DNA of 64,000 nt from Leptidea sinapis (Eukaryota; Arthropoda; Insecta; Lepidoptera; Pieridae). The notes under the pieces were generated by a model. The model was not told the DNA's origin. It saw only the letters and a program-made list of their open reading frames with translations, and searched no databases. The number at the start of each line of letters is the position of its first letter. The stretch's first letter is position 1. A program made the position numbers and the translations under genes. The stretch spans positions 3,224,001 to 3,288,000 of the forward strand of contig NC_066273.1 in the NCBI RefSeq assembly GCF_905404315.1, given 5' to 3'. Shown in pieces: positions 11,201 through 22,379 of this stretch.

Positions 11201-11946
11201 TTAAAGGCTGTATCCTTTAATGCTGCACTTACTGCATACCACGGTTATATTGCGTCAGTTTTATGGTACGGGTTAATACTATGGGGAAACTCCACTAATA
11301 TTTCAAATGTTTTTCTGGCACAAAAAAATGTAAAAAGAGCTTTATGCAATGTCAGTCCTCTAGAATCGTGTAGACCATTATTCAAAAAGCACCGTCTATT
11401 AACGCTTACTGGTCTATATATATTAGAAATTTGTATGTTCATTAAAAAACATGGTGAACTTTTTAAACCAGCAAAGGACTATTCCATATTAGGATTAAGA
11501 GATCCAACTCGCCTTCTGATGCCATACTGTAGAACAGCGCTTCATCAAAATAACGCAAATGTTATGTGTATTAGGGTATTTAACCACCTTCCAAAGAATA
11601 TTAGAGAGATGCCTAAAACATTAATGCATAAAAAATTAAAATTATGGCTAATAGATAAATGCTTTTATAGTTTAAAAGAATTATTTAGCCAAAAATAATA
11701 ATATTCAAATTTAATTTTTGAGTGGTACCTACATACTAATGTTTATTTTATATTATATAATTGAATTAAAGCTATGTAATGTGTATTAAGAACGTATAAG
11801 TATATAGGTAATTAAATATGATATTCCAATATTGACAATCAAATATTTGTATGCCGATATATTGGCGAATTGTGCTGTACACTAATTAAATGTTAACAAC
11901 TATGTTACCACGATTCATACAAATAAATCATTTCATTTCATTTCAA
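11201..11946 (+). pseudogene. LINE family N, reverse-transcriptase thumb/C-terminus and 3' tail
   Basis: A single open frame (about 11201-11698, ~165 codons, no start of its own) reads a non-LTR RT thumb: HGYIASVLWYGLILWGNST, then QKNVKRALCNVSPLESCRP, LLTLTGLYILEICMF, and VFNHLPKNIREMPKTLMHKK. The stop is followed by an AT-rich 3' UTR with AATAAA at about 11921 and a (TTTCA)n tail ending near 11946. It is a 5'-truncated insertion: the catalytic RT motifs and endonuclease are missing. N differs from L and B in sequence. The frame is uninterrupted over 165 codons, so this copy is probably fairly young. Confidence 0.8.
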
Positions 11947-12194
11947 AAGGTACAGATAATATACCCTTATAATCCGTTGGAAAGGTCTTGATAAGAAACG
12001 CTTAAAATTTGGGTTTTTGGTTGCTTGGTGGTCGGGATCAAAAGCTATTCAAGTTCAAACGTTTTCTAATTAGTAACATTGAAAATGCGTTTTGTTCACT
12101 AGAACATACCAACAATGGCAGGCGACATGCGAGGCATTAGCGGTGATATGTTTCCAGTGTATGTGGTGCTTTTATTTTACCCTTCAAAAAAGAA

Positions 12195-12450
12195 CTTTAT
12201 ATTCAAATTCAATTTTTTTTTTATTTATAATCACTTATTTAATCTCAGATCTGAGAAGAACGGGCGCAAGAAACTCAGCGGGCTTTTTTTTCATGAAAAC
12301 ATGGGTACAATGTATTATCTATCGTACAATAAACATTTATAATAAAATAGCCTGGGAGTGTTCGTTCCATTCCCAATCTGTTGTATCATTAAGAAAATCA
12401 TTTATGTTTTAATAGCCTTTACCACACCATCGTTTTTAATAATTCTTTTT
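12195..12450 (-). pseudogene. LINE family L, 3' UTR and C-terminal fragment
   Basis: Plus strand carries CTGAGAAGAACGGGCGCAAG, the reversed L 3' UTR, then CACTCCCAGG-type sequence and the reversed end of the RT (ATTCCCAATCTGTTGTATCA). Only the last few codons remain. The stretch resembles 10470-10710 in order and content. Confidence 0.75.
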
Positions 12451-13839
12451 TTAATTCCGTATCATAAAAAAGTCCCAATTTATTTTAAAGTTATGGTTTT
12501 TATAATGGACAAAACAACAAACGTACACTTTATTAATTAAAACTTAGTAAAGTAGCTTTCTGTAAGTTTACCTGAAATATTGTTTTCTTTACGGATATAC
12601 CAAAATTCAACGTAATTATAAGCCAACCATTGACCGCCAATATTGCAGTTAGAGATAATAAAATGCGATGATTTGTTGGCATTGAAAACATCAGGTGTTT
12701 CACAAACAACGCTCCGGAGGGATGCTGAGAGTGGCAACAAAACTTTGGAGTCCGCTTCTAAGGGCTTTGGACTTTGGTTGTTTGGAGGTCTACGTTTTCA
12801 CGTCGAAAGTAAATAAGTTGGATAAAAGTACGAACAGGATTTCTGAAAAGTCAAAGATATTTCTGTACGCAAACCAGAAGCTACTTCAGTAGTTCGTGCT
12901 CGGGCTTATATTAGGCATTGAGTTTAAAGCAATTGCTGTATAGAAAAACATAAAATCAAAAGAAAGAACGTTACTAAAATTTCATTTGAAGAAGACGTAC
13001 AAAACGATGTAAATATCTGAACTTATGTAACTGAAGTCTAAAATACAGTTTTTAGAATTCTTTTATTGGATTGTTTGTGCAGGCTAATCTCCGAAACGGT
13101 GAAACTGATCGAAGCCTCATACTACTTCATTTACGCGAATATCTCGGTGCGTTTTTCATGTAATAATAAATTACAAATTTTGATAAGTACTTATATAAAC
13201 CCACTTGTTATTGATAATATGGTACAATTGGTAATATGGTACAATTTATTATTGTATAGAGATTACCTGTGTCAATTTTGTAGGTACTCGCTAATGAGTA
13301 GATTTTCCATGCCTATAGCCTGGCCTATAGCAATTTCTATATACTGACTGTCGCATATGTCAAGGGTAGGTATGCCGTAGGAAAATAACGTGAAGCCTTC
13401 TAAATACTAAATAGATTCGTTACGTCCTCGTCTCTCAAGTGGAACAATAAGGCTGTATTCTATTTAGATACGCGATCTCTGACAATTGGCTTATCGTCGC
13501 AAGAAGCACGTCTTTTTTGGATTAGCTGAGTAATACAAGCGTGACTTTTTTATCATATCTTCGGGATTTGTTACACTCTTGGATTTTTCCACTGGTATTT
13601 ACGTTTTTATGCATTCTTAGTACCTACTTACACTTGAAGTAGCCCCTTTCAGAACGAGACCCCCGGTCTTTAAATACGAAAAACTTTATTAATATATCTT
13701 GTCGAGTCGTTCTTGTCTTCTTCTCGGCCAACCTTCTCAATTCTTATCATGTGCAGCTTTCCGAATAATTGTAATGATAAAAAATATGTTTGCGAACTCA
13801 AAACAACTTTCAAAAATGCTTTTCAAACGATCTAATATT
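12451..13839. other. No gene recognised
   Basis: The longest open frames are below 100 codons, lack splice context and have no recognisable domain. No second copy of this stretch was noticed in the window. Confidence 0.4.
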
Positions 13840-14031
13840 TTTTTCCACGTACAACAAAGCTGTGGAATGAGCTTCCTTGTGCGGTGTTTACAGGACGGGT
13901 CGGCATAGGTCCTTCAAAAAAAGCGCGTACACTTTTTTAAAAGTCCTCTGGTGTTGCAAGAGAATGTAGGCGGTGGTGATTACTTAACATCAGGTAACCC
14001 GTACGCTCGTTTGTTCCTTCTTCCATAAAAA
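13840..14031 (+). pseudogene. LINE family B, C-terminal end and tail
   Basis: Plus-strand sense: ACAAAGCTGTGGAATGAGCT (K-L-W-N-E-L), then CTCTGGTGTTGCAAGAGAAT, GGCGGTGGTGATTACTTAAC, ending in TTCCATAAAAAT. It is the last ~190 bases of family B and is 5' truncated. Confidence 0.8.
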
Positions 14032-15335
14032 TGACTTCGATAATTGATGAAAATACTCAGCCTTATTGGATAAAGATTATTTTTTTTTATTATGATGGCC
14101 ACGTTGACGAAGTCACATCACACATGAAAGCATATTGTGACAGATATCTATTTGTAATAGCGGCCAATTTTAAAATACGCCAATCTCGATAATAAAAGCA
14201 CAGAGTTGGGAAAGATGTAGCTTACCTAGCTTCTGCTACATAACCCTAAAAAGTGGAGATTTACTTCGTTGAAATCCCTTATTTCCAGTAAATAACACAG
14301 GAATCTTATATAGATACGGATAAAGTTTACGGCAAACTTTATGGACCAACAACAAATAGCTGATATATTTACTTTCCCTGTTGTGTAGCCATATTACTTT
14401 TTATAACTTTCAAAGGGAAAGAAAACCGAGATATATGGCACACTTCTGTGAGAAATATGAATAGATAAAATTATTGTGCTTAGTTCGGCTCTTTTGTGCG
14501 TTATATTTCGAGGGCCGCGTATTGTGATAAATTTTGATTTATTTCTTTATTTTTTGTATGGCATCACACAAATTTCTATGCAGCAGTTGTTGTTAGTAGG
14601 TATATAGAGGGTTTATATTATATAGTATTGGGATTTTATTATTTGAACTCTTCAGTGCAAATAAAGAAACCCCGATTGGTTTGCGGGTTTGTATATGTAG
14701 CAACGGGTTCCAGGTTCGATGCTCGCTGGTCTCCTTCTTCATGTGCCTTTCCACTACTGGATGTTATTCGTCAGCTGATTGAACCTCGACACCTATCTTC
14801 TGTTAAGCTGGTCTTCCACTTTGTCGATATCGGTCCATTCCTAGATCCCCTCGCTGGTTACATTGCATAATCTTCCTCATTAATATACTTCTTGTATTGA
14901 GCCTGTCAGAATCTAAAATGTAAAAAAAATCGATGGGGCAACGAACGTTTACAAATTTAAGAGCTGTCAAGTGTGGGTTATACATTACCCCTGTCTACTG
15001 AGCTGACTGTCCGGGTTCGAATGAAGGGTCAAACTAGATAACTAGACATTGTGAATATGGATGTTTTTCAATTCACGGATTTATATGAGGGAGGTGTACA
15101 CCTACCTACCACCTAGAAATTTCATGACTGACAAAAAAGTTATTACCGCACCCGCCTAGTAATGTTTAAATATTTAATCCACAAATTAGATTGATATAAT
15201 ATATATTTATATAACTATATTATTTAACCGCAAAAGTTCCGTACGAACGTAGAATATATAATAGGTATGTATTTTGTTTAGAAACATTCTTATGTAATTC
15301 ACATTAGAATTCGCCAATTTAGTATTTTATTTATT
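14032..15335. other. No gene recognised; one GC-richer patch
   Basis: The patch 14680-14880 is richer in G+C than its surroundings and has an 80-codon open frame, but no domain was recognised. It may be the antisense of an old retroelement. The rest is AT-rich. Confidence 0.4.
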
Positions 15336-15629
15336 TACCAGGGGGCCGGCTAGATTATGGGTACCACAACGGCGCCTATTTCTGCCGTGAAGCAGTAATG
15401 TGTAAGCATTAGGTACTGTGTTTCAGTCTGAAGGGCGCGTAGCTAGTGAAATTACTGGGCAAATGAGACTTAACATCTTATGTCTCAAGGTGACGAGCAC
15501 AGTTGTAGTTCAGAATTTTTGGGGTTTTTCAAGAATCCTTAGCGGCACTGTATTGTAATGGGCAGTGCGTATCAATTACCATCAGCTGAACGTCCTACTC
15601 GTATTGTCTTTATTTTCATAAAAAAAAAT
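15336..15629 (+). repeat. SINE-like family A, copy 5
   Basis: Sense plus: TACCA, GCCGGCTAGATTATGGGTAC, AAATTACTGGGCAAATGAGA, ending TTTTCATAAAAAAAA. The first ~25 bases after TACCA are deleted and one hairpin arm is damaged. Confidence 0.85.
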
Positions 15630-15738
15630 ATATTTAATGTTACACCAATCCTATTTATAATTGGCAACTTGTGTTTTTTGACTAACTTATAAGTTATACC
15701 TCTTTTATTTTATGTATATCTTACGTATAATTTATATA

Positions 15739-16346
15739 CTAGCTGACCCGACAGACGTTGTTCTGTGCATAATAAAAAAAATACTATTTTTTTATGTATT
15801 TGTGAATAATCTGTATATATAAGAGATTTCCACGTACCTATATAGTCACTCAACATGATATCTCTGGAACCATTAGAGCTAAAGACTTGAAATTTGGTAG
15901 GAATATTCTTTTCACCGAGTAGAGGTCAGCTAAGAACGGATTTTCCAAAATTCCATCCGCAAGAGTTTTTTTTATTATGAACAGAACAACGTCTGTCGGG
16001 TCAGATAGTATTTCATAACACCAAGAATTATTTTGTAAAATATGCTCCCTGTCAATGACTTTCTATATTATCTATAGAACGTCATTGCTCCCTGTTGTTA
16101 ACTGTAATGTAATTGTTTCACAGCAGAATTGTCAAATCGTGCGTCAATAAATTCTCTCATAGAAAATATGTCCATACAAAACAAATATTGAAAATAAAAA
16201 TAATTATGGGTCTCAAATCGAAATAAAAACTATCCTATCTCTCACGTAGGACTAAACTGCACTCCATGAAGTAATCCCCATTAAAATCCGTTCATTAGTT
16301 TAGGAGGCCATCGCGCACAAACAACGTGTCACGTAATTTATATATT
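15739..16346 (-). mobile_element. Short Helitron, family Hel-2, interrupted by another Helitron
   Basis: On the minus strand the 3' end is GGGTCAGCTAG before T (plus strand 15739-15749). The body matches 18749-19103 and 44885-45251, including AAACTATCCTATCTCTCA and GGACAAACAACGTGTC-type blocks. A 199-bp element sits inside at 15810-16008. The 5' end runs into the Hel-1 copy at 16347. Confidence 0.8.
15810..16008 (+). mobile_element. Helitron nested in a Hel-2 copy
   Basis: It starts TCTGTATATATAAGAG after A and ends ACGTCTGTCGGGTCAGATAG before T. Removing it restores the sequence seen in the uninterrupted copies at 18.8 and 44.9 kb (GATAATATTTCA). The terminal CTAG has mutated to ATAG. Its last ~30 bases resemble the 3' end of the host Helitron, in opposite orientation. 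Confidence 0.85.
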
Positions 16347-16651
16347 ATAGCTGACCCAGCAAACGTTGTATTGCCGATATTAAAATCGCGATACAAAAGT
16401 AACTGTTGATCGTAGATGGGTGAAAATTTGAAGTTGTGTGTATTTTTTAATGCTGACTCATAATCAAATTTAAAAAAATAAATAAAAAAAATATCGTGTG
16501 GACCACCCTTAACATTTAGAGGGATGAAAAATAGATGTTGTCCGATTTTCAGACCTACCCAATATGCACTCAAAATTTCATGAGAATCGATCAAGTCGTT
16601 TCGAAGGAGTTTAACTACAAACACCGCGACATGAGAATTTTATATATTAGA
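16347..16651 (-). mobile_element. Short Helitron, family Hel-1
   Basis: Reverse orientation: plus strand begins ATAGCTGACCCAGCAAACG and ends TATATATTAGA before T, which on the minus strand is TCTAATATATA...CAGCTAT. The 3' CTAG is mutated at its last base. It directly abuts the 5' end of the Hel-2 copy. Confidence 0.8.
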
Positions 16652-17864
16652 TATAAATGTTTCAGTTTTTCTTTGTTTGCTGTTTGTTTCTGTCTTAAGT
16701 TTATTTTAAGTCTTTTGTATTTATGTGTAGTTACCTACTTACTATACGTTACTATACTTTCATTCTTTCATTCTTTTATTTTTGTTTCATTTTTGATTAC
16801 GGCTATTAATGTATTAAGAATTGATTAAATCTGTATTGCACCCTTAAACAAACAAATTAAACAACTCTTAAACCTTAAGAAATACTTAAGAATACTATGA
16901 TGCCGCAATCACTCGTCGTACTGCTTCTCTGGGGTGTATATTTGAGGGAAGCGAGGTAAACTAAGTCTGTGTACAAAAACAAAACAAAATTAATCCAAAC
17001 AAAACAATAAAAATAATCTTTTGAAATTTGGCGCCATATTTAAACATGAGGAATTAGCGCCATATTTGGTCACATGAGAAACTTGTGCTGATTTGCAAAC
17101 TCAATAACTAAGAACCTGGCAGTCGAATTACTCTCGAATTGATAGCAGTGTTACAATTAAAACTTATTGTGATTTGATCAATCGGCTTAATTTTTAAATA
17201 AATATAAATAGCGCGTGCTAATTTTGAATAATTTGTAAATCATGTTTGTTTTTAATCATAATATTCGATATACAAAATTCTAGAAAATTTCGAAAGCTTT
17301 CTAGGAGTTCAATTTTTTTTAAAATCGGTCCAGAAATGGCCGATAAACAATTTAACACAGAAATCTATTGGAGAGGAGAAACCGGTGGGAGCTCCGCTCA
17401 GCTTCTCTCAATAATATTTAACTAAGAACCAACTATAGTATTTAGAATCACATAGCTATTGTTAACAATAACGAATACACAGAAAATAAACTGTCCAACG
17501 GTTATAAAATATAATATAAATCATTGTGTTATCGCTTAAGAAGCGGAGAGCTTGAAAAGGGACTTTATTGTTCAACCACATAAGTACTCAATAAATATTG
17601 AAGCTAGCTCAAACCCAAACCCAATTAATTACGTAAACAGTGGAGGCTCTTTAGATTCTAAGGCAAACATTTATACGATATTATGTGGCTCGACTTATTA
17701 TAAACGATCGATCGAATGTTATTACGAACTTTGTGATCGAAAAATGAAATAGCTTCCAAACGTGTATTTAATATATAGCGCTTTATTCGCTTTAACTAAT
17801 ACGGTTTTATCGTATAAAATGAGACCATTTTGGTGAACCAACGTGATTTCAATCTGTTTAAGAA
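16652..17864. other. No gene recognised
   Basis: AT-rich with repeated ATTCTTTCATTCTTTTATT near 16760. The patch near 17310-17350 (AAAATCGGTCCAGAAATGG) resembles a common insect Helitron/LINE phrase but has no defined ends. Confidence 0.4.
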
Positions 17865-18100
17865 AATTTATTGAAGTAGGCGTTACTTTGCGGAAATCCA
17901 TAATTATCCAAATGATTTGAGTTTTCTTTAGTGTTAATTCCGCCAATATTTGTCTGCCAGAATCTGGCACGAGACTTGACGAGTCAACATGTTCTGAGGA
18001 TGCCTCGTGTAGAGGCGAAACACGTGTCGAATTATTTAAAAGACAAATATTGGCGGAATTAACACTAAAGAAAACTCAAAACATTTGGATTCAATCTGTT
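17865..18100 (+). mobile_element. Repeat E, copy with inverted ends and hammerhead-like core
   Basis: Two inverted arms of about 45 bases (17908-17953 and about 18038-18092) share GTTTTCTTTAGTGTTAATTC and GCCAATATTTGTCT. Between them lies CTGAGGA-T-GCCTC-GTGTA-GAGGC-GAAAC (17994-18021), followed by ACGTGTC. On the left, 17865-17905 matches the outer piece found beside copies 32461-32659 and 43921-44160 (GGAAATCCATAATTA). The arrangement and the 13-bp target duplication of the 32.46-kb copy suggest a Penelope-like or other retroposed element, but that is inference. Confidence 0.7.
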
Positions 18101-18688
18101 TGTCGAGGTTTTGTGTCTGGAACTGGACAAACAACTCACAATGTCAAAAAGTTGTCAAACAGACAAATTGTCAATAATGTAATATTTTCAAAACGCCGAA
18201 AACTTCAACGGAGTTTCACTTCGGACTGATTATAATTTGTTAAAATTAACAAAAACAACAGCTACAGTAAAATATTCAATTCATTAGTAAATATTGAATA
18301 TTATTATATTAATATCAAAGGTACGTTTTCCGTTCACAAGTAAGTAAAAGCGCCTCGCGTACAGCTCTTTACATTGACATAAAGGCTACATTCAAAGTCT
18401 TTTCTACATTGACGCTATTGAATGATTTTAATTACTTCTAGAGTACAGAGAGTACATTTCTTTTCAAAAGCCTAATTGTGACCATACTTTTGGATATTTT
18501 ATTATTTTCAGTAACTATTTGGTGAGCCTCATCAAATATGCCCGATTTACTTTTCTCATTATTTACATTCATCTATCCTTTTCGTTCTATTTCATCCCTT
18601 GCTGTGAGTAGATATTTTGCAAGATTATGTTTCTTTTACCTCATCTATCAGGCATTATCACCACCAACTGGATGTGTAGTGTGTGGAT
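18101..18688. other. No gene recognised
   Basis: AT-rich sequence between repeat E and a long hairpin. No open frame or repeat match was seen. Confidence 0.4.
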
Positions 18689-18740
18689 GTGTAGTTCTAC
18701 ACTTTTAGCGGTCTTGACCGCTAAAAGTGTAGAACTGCAC
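18689..18740. repeat. Long near-perfect hairpin (25-base arms, 2-base loop)
   Basis: Arms 18689-18713 and 18716-18740 are complementary at 24 of 25 positions (core CTACACTTTTAGCGGTC / GACCGCTAAAAGTGTAG). The loop is TT. It lies 8 bases from the end of a Hel-2 copy (18749). No known element class is assigned. Confidence 0.85.
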
Positions 18741-18748
18741 ATCATATA

Positions 18749-19103
18749 CTAGCTGACCCGACAGACGTTGTTCTGTAGATAATAAAAAAAATACTGTTTT
18801 ATGAGAATTTGCCGATAATATTTCAAAACATCACGAATTATTTCGAAAAAAATGCTCCCTGTTGTTATAATGAAGTTGTTTCACAGCGGAACTGTCAAAC
18901 CGTACGTCACTAAATTCTCTCATAGAAAATATGTCCATACAAAACAAATATTGAAAATAAAAATAATTATGGGTCCCAAATCGAAATAAAAACTATCCTA
19001 TCTCTCAAGTTGAACTAAACTGAACTCCATGAAGTAATCCCCATTAAAATCCGTTCATTAGTTAAGGAGTCCATCGCGGACAAACAACGTGTCTCGTAAT
19101 ATC
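18749..19103 (-). mobile_element. Short Helitron, family Hel-2 (5' end missing)
   Basis: Plus strand begins CTAGCTGACCCGACAGACG, the reverse of the Helitron 3' end. The body is nearly identical in order to 44885-45251. The far end stops at GTCTCGTAAT, where a truncated A copy begins, so the TC end is lost. It contains the empty site for the insertion at 15810-16008. Confidence 0.8.
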
Positions 19104-19187
19104 TCGTATTTTTATGATAATAAGAGAACGAGCAGGACGTTCAGCTGATTGGTTATTGATACGCTCTGCCCATTACAATGCAGTTCA
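19104..19187 (-). repeat. SINE-like family A, copy 6 (3' fragment)
   Basis: Only the tail-proximal part: TTTTTATGATAATAAG, GAACGAGCAGGACGTTCAGC, ending near GCCCATTACAATGCAGTT. Confidence 0.75.
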
Positions 19188-19597
19188 AAGTTCCAGAAGT
19201 TGTGCTAGGTAATAAATTGTATGACCTTCATAAGTGACAGTGATGGAATTTCATAAATAAATTAATGTTCTTTGACATTTGAAAAACCGATTCCAAACAG
19301 CGGCAAATAGCCAAGCATTCGAATTTAGAATATTCTAGAGTTTGTAGTTCATCTAACAGTTTCGACTAAAATTCATTTCAACAGGAACTAATTTCAGAGC
19401 CATCGTCTGTTTCAAAGATAAATGGTGCTCATTCGGAGTTATCCATTCTCAAGCATCGCTCTATTGTGTAGAAATGTTCTGCGTGTGCATTTGTAAGAGC
19501 CAGGCGTTTGTTATGCTTAGTACAGACTAAACAAGCCTTGCATTATTTTTATTAAAAAATTAAGTTGAACTGATTCCGAACTAAATACTTTTAAGTT
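19188..19597. other. No gene recognised
   Basis: No open frame or repeat link was identified. Confidence 0.4.
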
Positions 19598-19745
19598 TTT
19601 ATGGAACAGGAAGATAATTGAGCGTACAAGTCTGGGACCAGGGACCAGGGGAATCATAGGAGTGGTTCTGGAATTAAAAAGGAAAGTGTACGCGCTTCTA
19701 TTGGAGGTACCCATGTCGTATCGTCCTGATATCACCGCGTTCACT
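19598..19745 (-). pseudogene. LINE family B, tail fragment
   Basis: Plus strand TTATGGAACAGGAAG...GAGCGTAC, then AGTGTACGCGCTTCT and GAGGTACCCATGTCGTATCG, the reversed tail of B. It holds an internal deletion and a short duplication (GGGACCAGGGACCAGG). Confidence 0.7.
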
Positions 19746-20742
19746 TTCGTTGTTCGTTGAAATTTTATACCAGTTACCATTATAATAAAAATAAACAAAA
19801 AGTATTGTTAAACAATTTAAAATGTGATGATTTCAGCTTTACATCATTAAATAGGTAAATAAAAATATAAATTAAGTAGATCTAATATATATTTTTGGTA
19901 TTTTTTTTTGTGCTTGATATTGGAAGGTGAGAGAATAACGAGACAAGTAGGTCGAAATTATACAAATCTTGACTGCACTATGATAAAATAAAATTAGTTC
20001 TGTTGATTACATTTTTTTTGTCAAATTCACATATTAAAGCAAAAAAACTTATTCTCCAAATTAACTTTAAGGTTTAGTTGAGCGAATACAACATTTTTAA
20101 TTGAAAACTTAACACCAAAATGTTTATAGTAGTATATCTGTAGCTATACAGCTGTGCAACATAAGTGCTGTGTATATCTTAGTAGTGAAATTGAATGGAT
20201 TTATAGAAAAGTTCAATGTGTACAAACAGTGCATTATCTAAATAGTGTTATTGTTTGATTAATATATAATTAAATTTAATTGTTTTTAAATTTAGTTTTA
20301 AACATTATGAAATTTCATATTTTTATACTAAAGTTCTACTAGTTTAAGTTTTCATATATATCGGCAATCTCTTAATTTTTTAATTACTACGCGTTGGCAA
20401 CACCGACTTCATTTTTATTAGCACGTACTTAATATATCTTATTCATTATTTAAATGGATACATAAGGGTGAACCCACGTTTTTGCATCACCAAATGATTT
20501 AAATTAAATTTGAAACACTGTAATCATTTTTTGCTATAATATATTATTTTCGCTTGTTGCAACATAGCGAACTTTATTTACTCTTGGTCTGTACTCAGCA
20601 TAACATGTTTGAACATCGTTCAATACAACCTCGGCATTGAGTCTACGTCACGTTTCGTGTTTATTTCTACTTCTTTAGTGTTTGTTTATGGAAAAGATAA
20701 AATATTTCCTTTGTATGAAATATCAAAATAATATCATTATAG
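19746..20742. other. No gene recognised
   Basis: Very AT-rich. No candidate exon with both splice borders was seen. Confidence 0.45.
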
Positions 20743-21110
20743 CAAGGACTAGTAAAAAAAGAAGGACTCCGCACCGTGATTTTAGCAAGTTACCTTTAAG
20801 CTAGTGTGTGTGCGGTTACGGGGTATACCAGTTACACAATTTTTTCTACTTTAAATAATCATATATCCACAAATACTTTTATATTATTGTTTTTACACTT
20901 TTTCACAACCCACGACGGCATTTTTAAAATATTTTATTGCGACGCAAACTGATCTGTCTCAGACAATGGCAAATCTTATAATGGCGGCCTATCGGCTTGT
21001 ATTAGTGTAAGTGTGTGCGTGGGGCTATGCATTTACACGTTTACGGGCTTGTTTTGGTGCCTCACTGTTATGTAAGGTGACACGGAGTCCTTATTTTTAA
21101 TTTTTATGAC
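20743..21110. mobile_element. hAT-type MITE, family G, copy 1
   Basis: Begins CAAGGACTAGTAAAAAAAG followed by AAGGACTCCG. The right end carries the inverted CGGAGTCCTTATTTTTAA but is degraded beyond it. The body has the family blocks GTGTGTGCGGTTACGGGG and AATGGCGGCCTATCGGCTTG. No coding capacity. Confidence 0.8.
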
Positions 21111-21384
21111 TACCCTCAATTTTACATTATATGTCGCCATTGCACGCTGTACATTCTATAAAACCGAGACCGCTAATTATGTCCCACTAAACAGTTAACG
21201 AGACCTCTCTAATTAGTAATCACCGCAGCGGCCTCGAGCGACGAAAAATCTACAATTTAAAAGTATCTAGATTTTGCCACGCGCCCTCATTCTTTTGAAC
21301 ACTAATGAGATGGTAAAGATCTTTGTTCACATCTAGCATAAATAAAAAAATGCTTTATCTATACTTTGCAACTGCCGTGAGGGG
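21111..21384. other. Unique, moderately GC-rich non-coding block
   Basis: Contains several TAAT-type core sites (CGCTAATTATG, CTCTAATTAGTAATC) and CCGCAGCGGCCTCGAGCGAC. It has no repeat copy in the window and no open frame. A host regulatory element is possible but unproven. Confidence 0.3.
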
Positions 21385-21450
21385 TTTCCGTTTTTTTGGT
21401 TTCTTCATCCAATATTAGGACAGGCAAAGGGTTCAAGCCCATACAGCCAT
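21385..21450 (+). repeat. Short repeat R, copy 1
   Basis: TTTGGTTTCTTCATCCAATA, then GGACAGGCAAAGGGTTCAAG and CCCATACAGCC. The same block recurs at 50258-50323. It probably belongs to a retroelement end. Confidence 0.7.
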
Positions 21451-21689
21451 GGCTTCGGCGTTATGTGCTGTGCATTACACTTAATGTCGCTGTCCATTTC
21501 GTGTCAGTGACAATGATTATTAACACATTTAGTTCAGACTAAATGTCATTTGACCATATTTATTTATAGAAATTTTAAAGAAATAGACTCTCTTGCTATA
21601 TAAGTGTAATATCTATGAAATAAACATTTTAACTATTGCATCTCAATAAATAAGATAACGTTATGTCTCTATATAAGCCCATTAGCAAA

Positions 21690-22290
21690 TTTTTCACAAA
21701 CTGTGATAATCAACTTGTTGGAGGATATATTTACTTTTACAACACAAATGTCTTACGAAATTCAAAAAATTGTTAATGATGTGGTAAAGGTTACTATAAC
21801 ATGACTATTTTAATGGAACCACAGATTGTGAATGGAGTGACCGCCCGACAGGCTATTAAATAATACATTTTATTGTATAATAACCAATTAGCTGATACCC
21901 GCGACTTCGTCCGCCTACACACGTGACTGACCATGTAGTGCTTACAAAACCGTTGTTTCTTAAAACTTTAATAACTTTTGTAATATTAAATGAACATATT
22001 GCAATATTTTTTTTAAGATGCCCTGTGTCTAACTAATGTAACTTAATCACTTAAATAATAAATGGAAATATATCCAGTAGGTAGTATTTCCGTGTTGCGC
22101 GCACAAATAAAAACCTCTATCATTTTTTTTATATTTTGTGAGGAAATATTATTTAAAAAAATAAAATAAAAAAAAGGCAGAATCCCACTGATTTTATTTC
22201 GGCCGTTCTCAGATCTGAGGCATACTATTTCCAATGAGTGATAGTTTTTGATGTTCAATAAGTGAAGTTTTTAAATTTAAATTTGTATTT
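21690..22290 (+). pseudogene. LINE family L remnant split by a Helitron end
   Basis: The left part (about 21760-21885) reads the end of the L coding region and start of the UTR (GTGGTAAAGGTTACTATAAC). The right part (22195-22290) has the UTR block GGCCGTTCTCAGATCTGAGG and a TTTAAATTTAAATTTG tail. Between them, at 21888, a TTAGCTGATACCCGCGACT block begins after A. Reversed, that gives a CTAA|T Helitron 3' end. The other Helitron end was not located. Confidence 0.6.
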
Positions 22291-22379
22291 CACCATCGCT
22301 CCACACGCAACACACTAAAATATCATTCTAATGTGTGGCGTACGGCCACAGTGTGATTTTATTTTGAAAAGTTTCTTAC

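Noticed and set aside
12092..12412. 106-codon ORF as a gene
   Set aside because: It runs over the reversed 3' UTR of LINE L.
16295..16624. 109-codon ORF as a gene
   Set aside because: It is a Hel-1 Helitron body, repeated at 6285 and 9092 with frame breaks.
17908..18092. Classical MITE for repeat E because of inverted arms
   Set aside because: The 32.46-kb copy has a 13-base duplication and different outer ends, which favours a retroposed element.
18689..18740. microRNA precursor
   Set aside because: A 2-base loop and nearly perfect 25-base arms are unlike an animal pre-miRNA loop; better seen as a palindrome.
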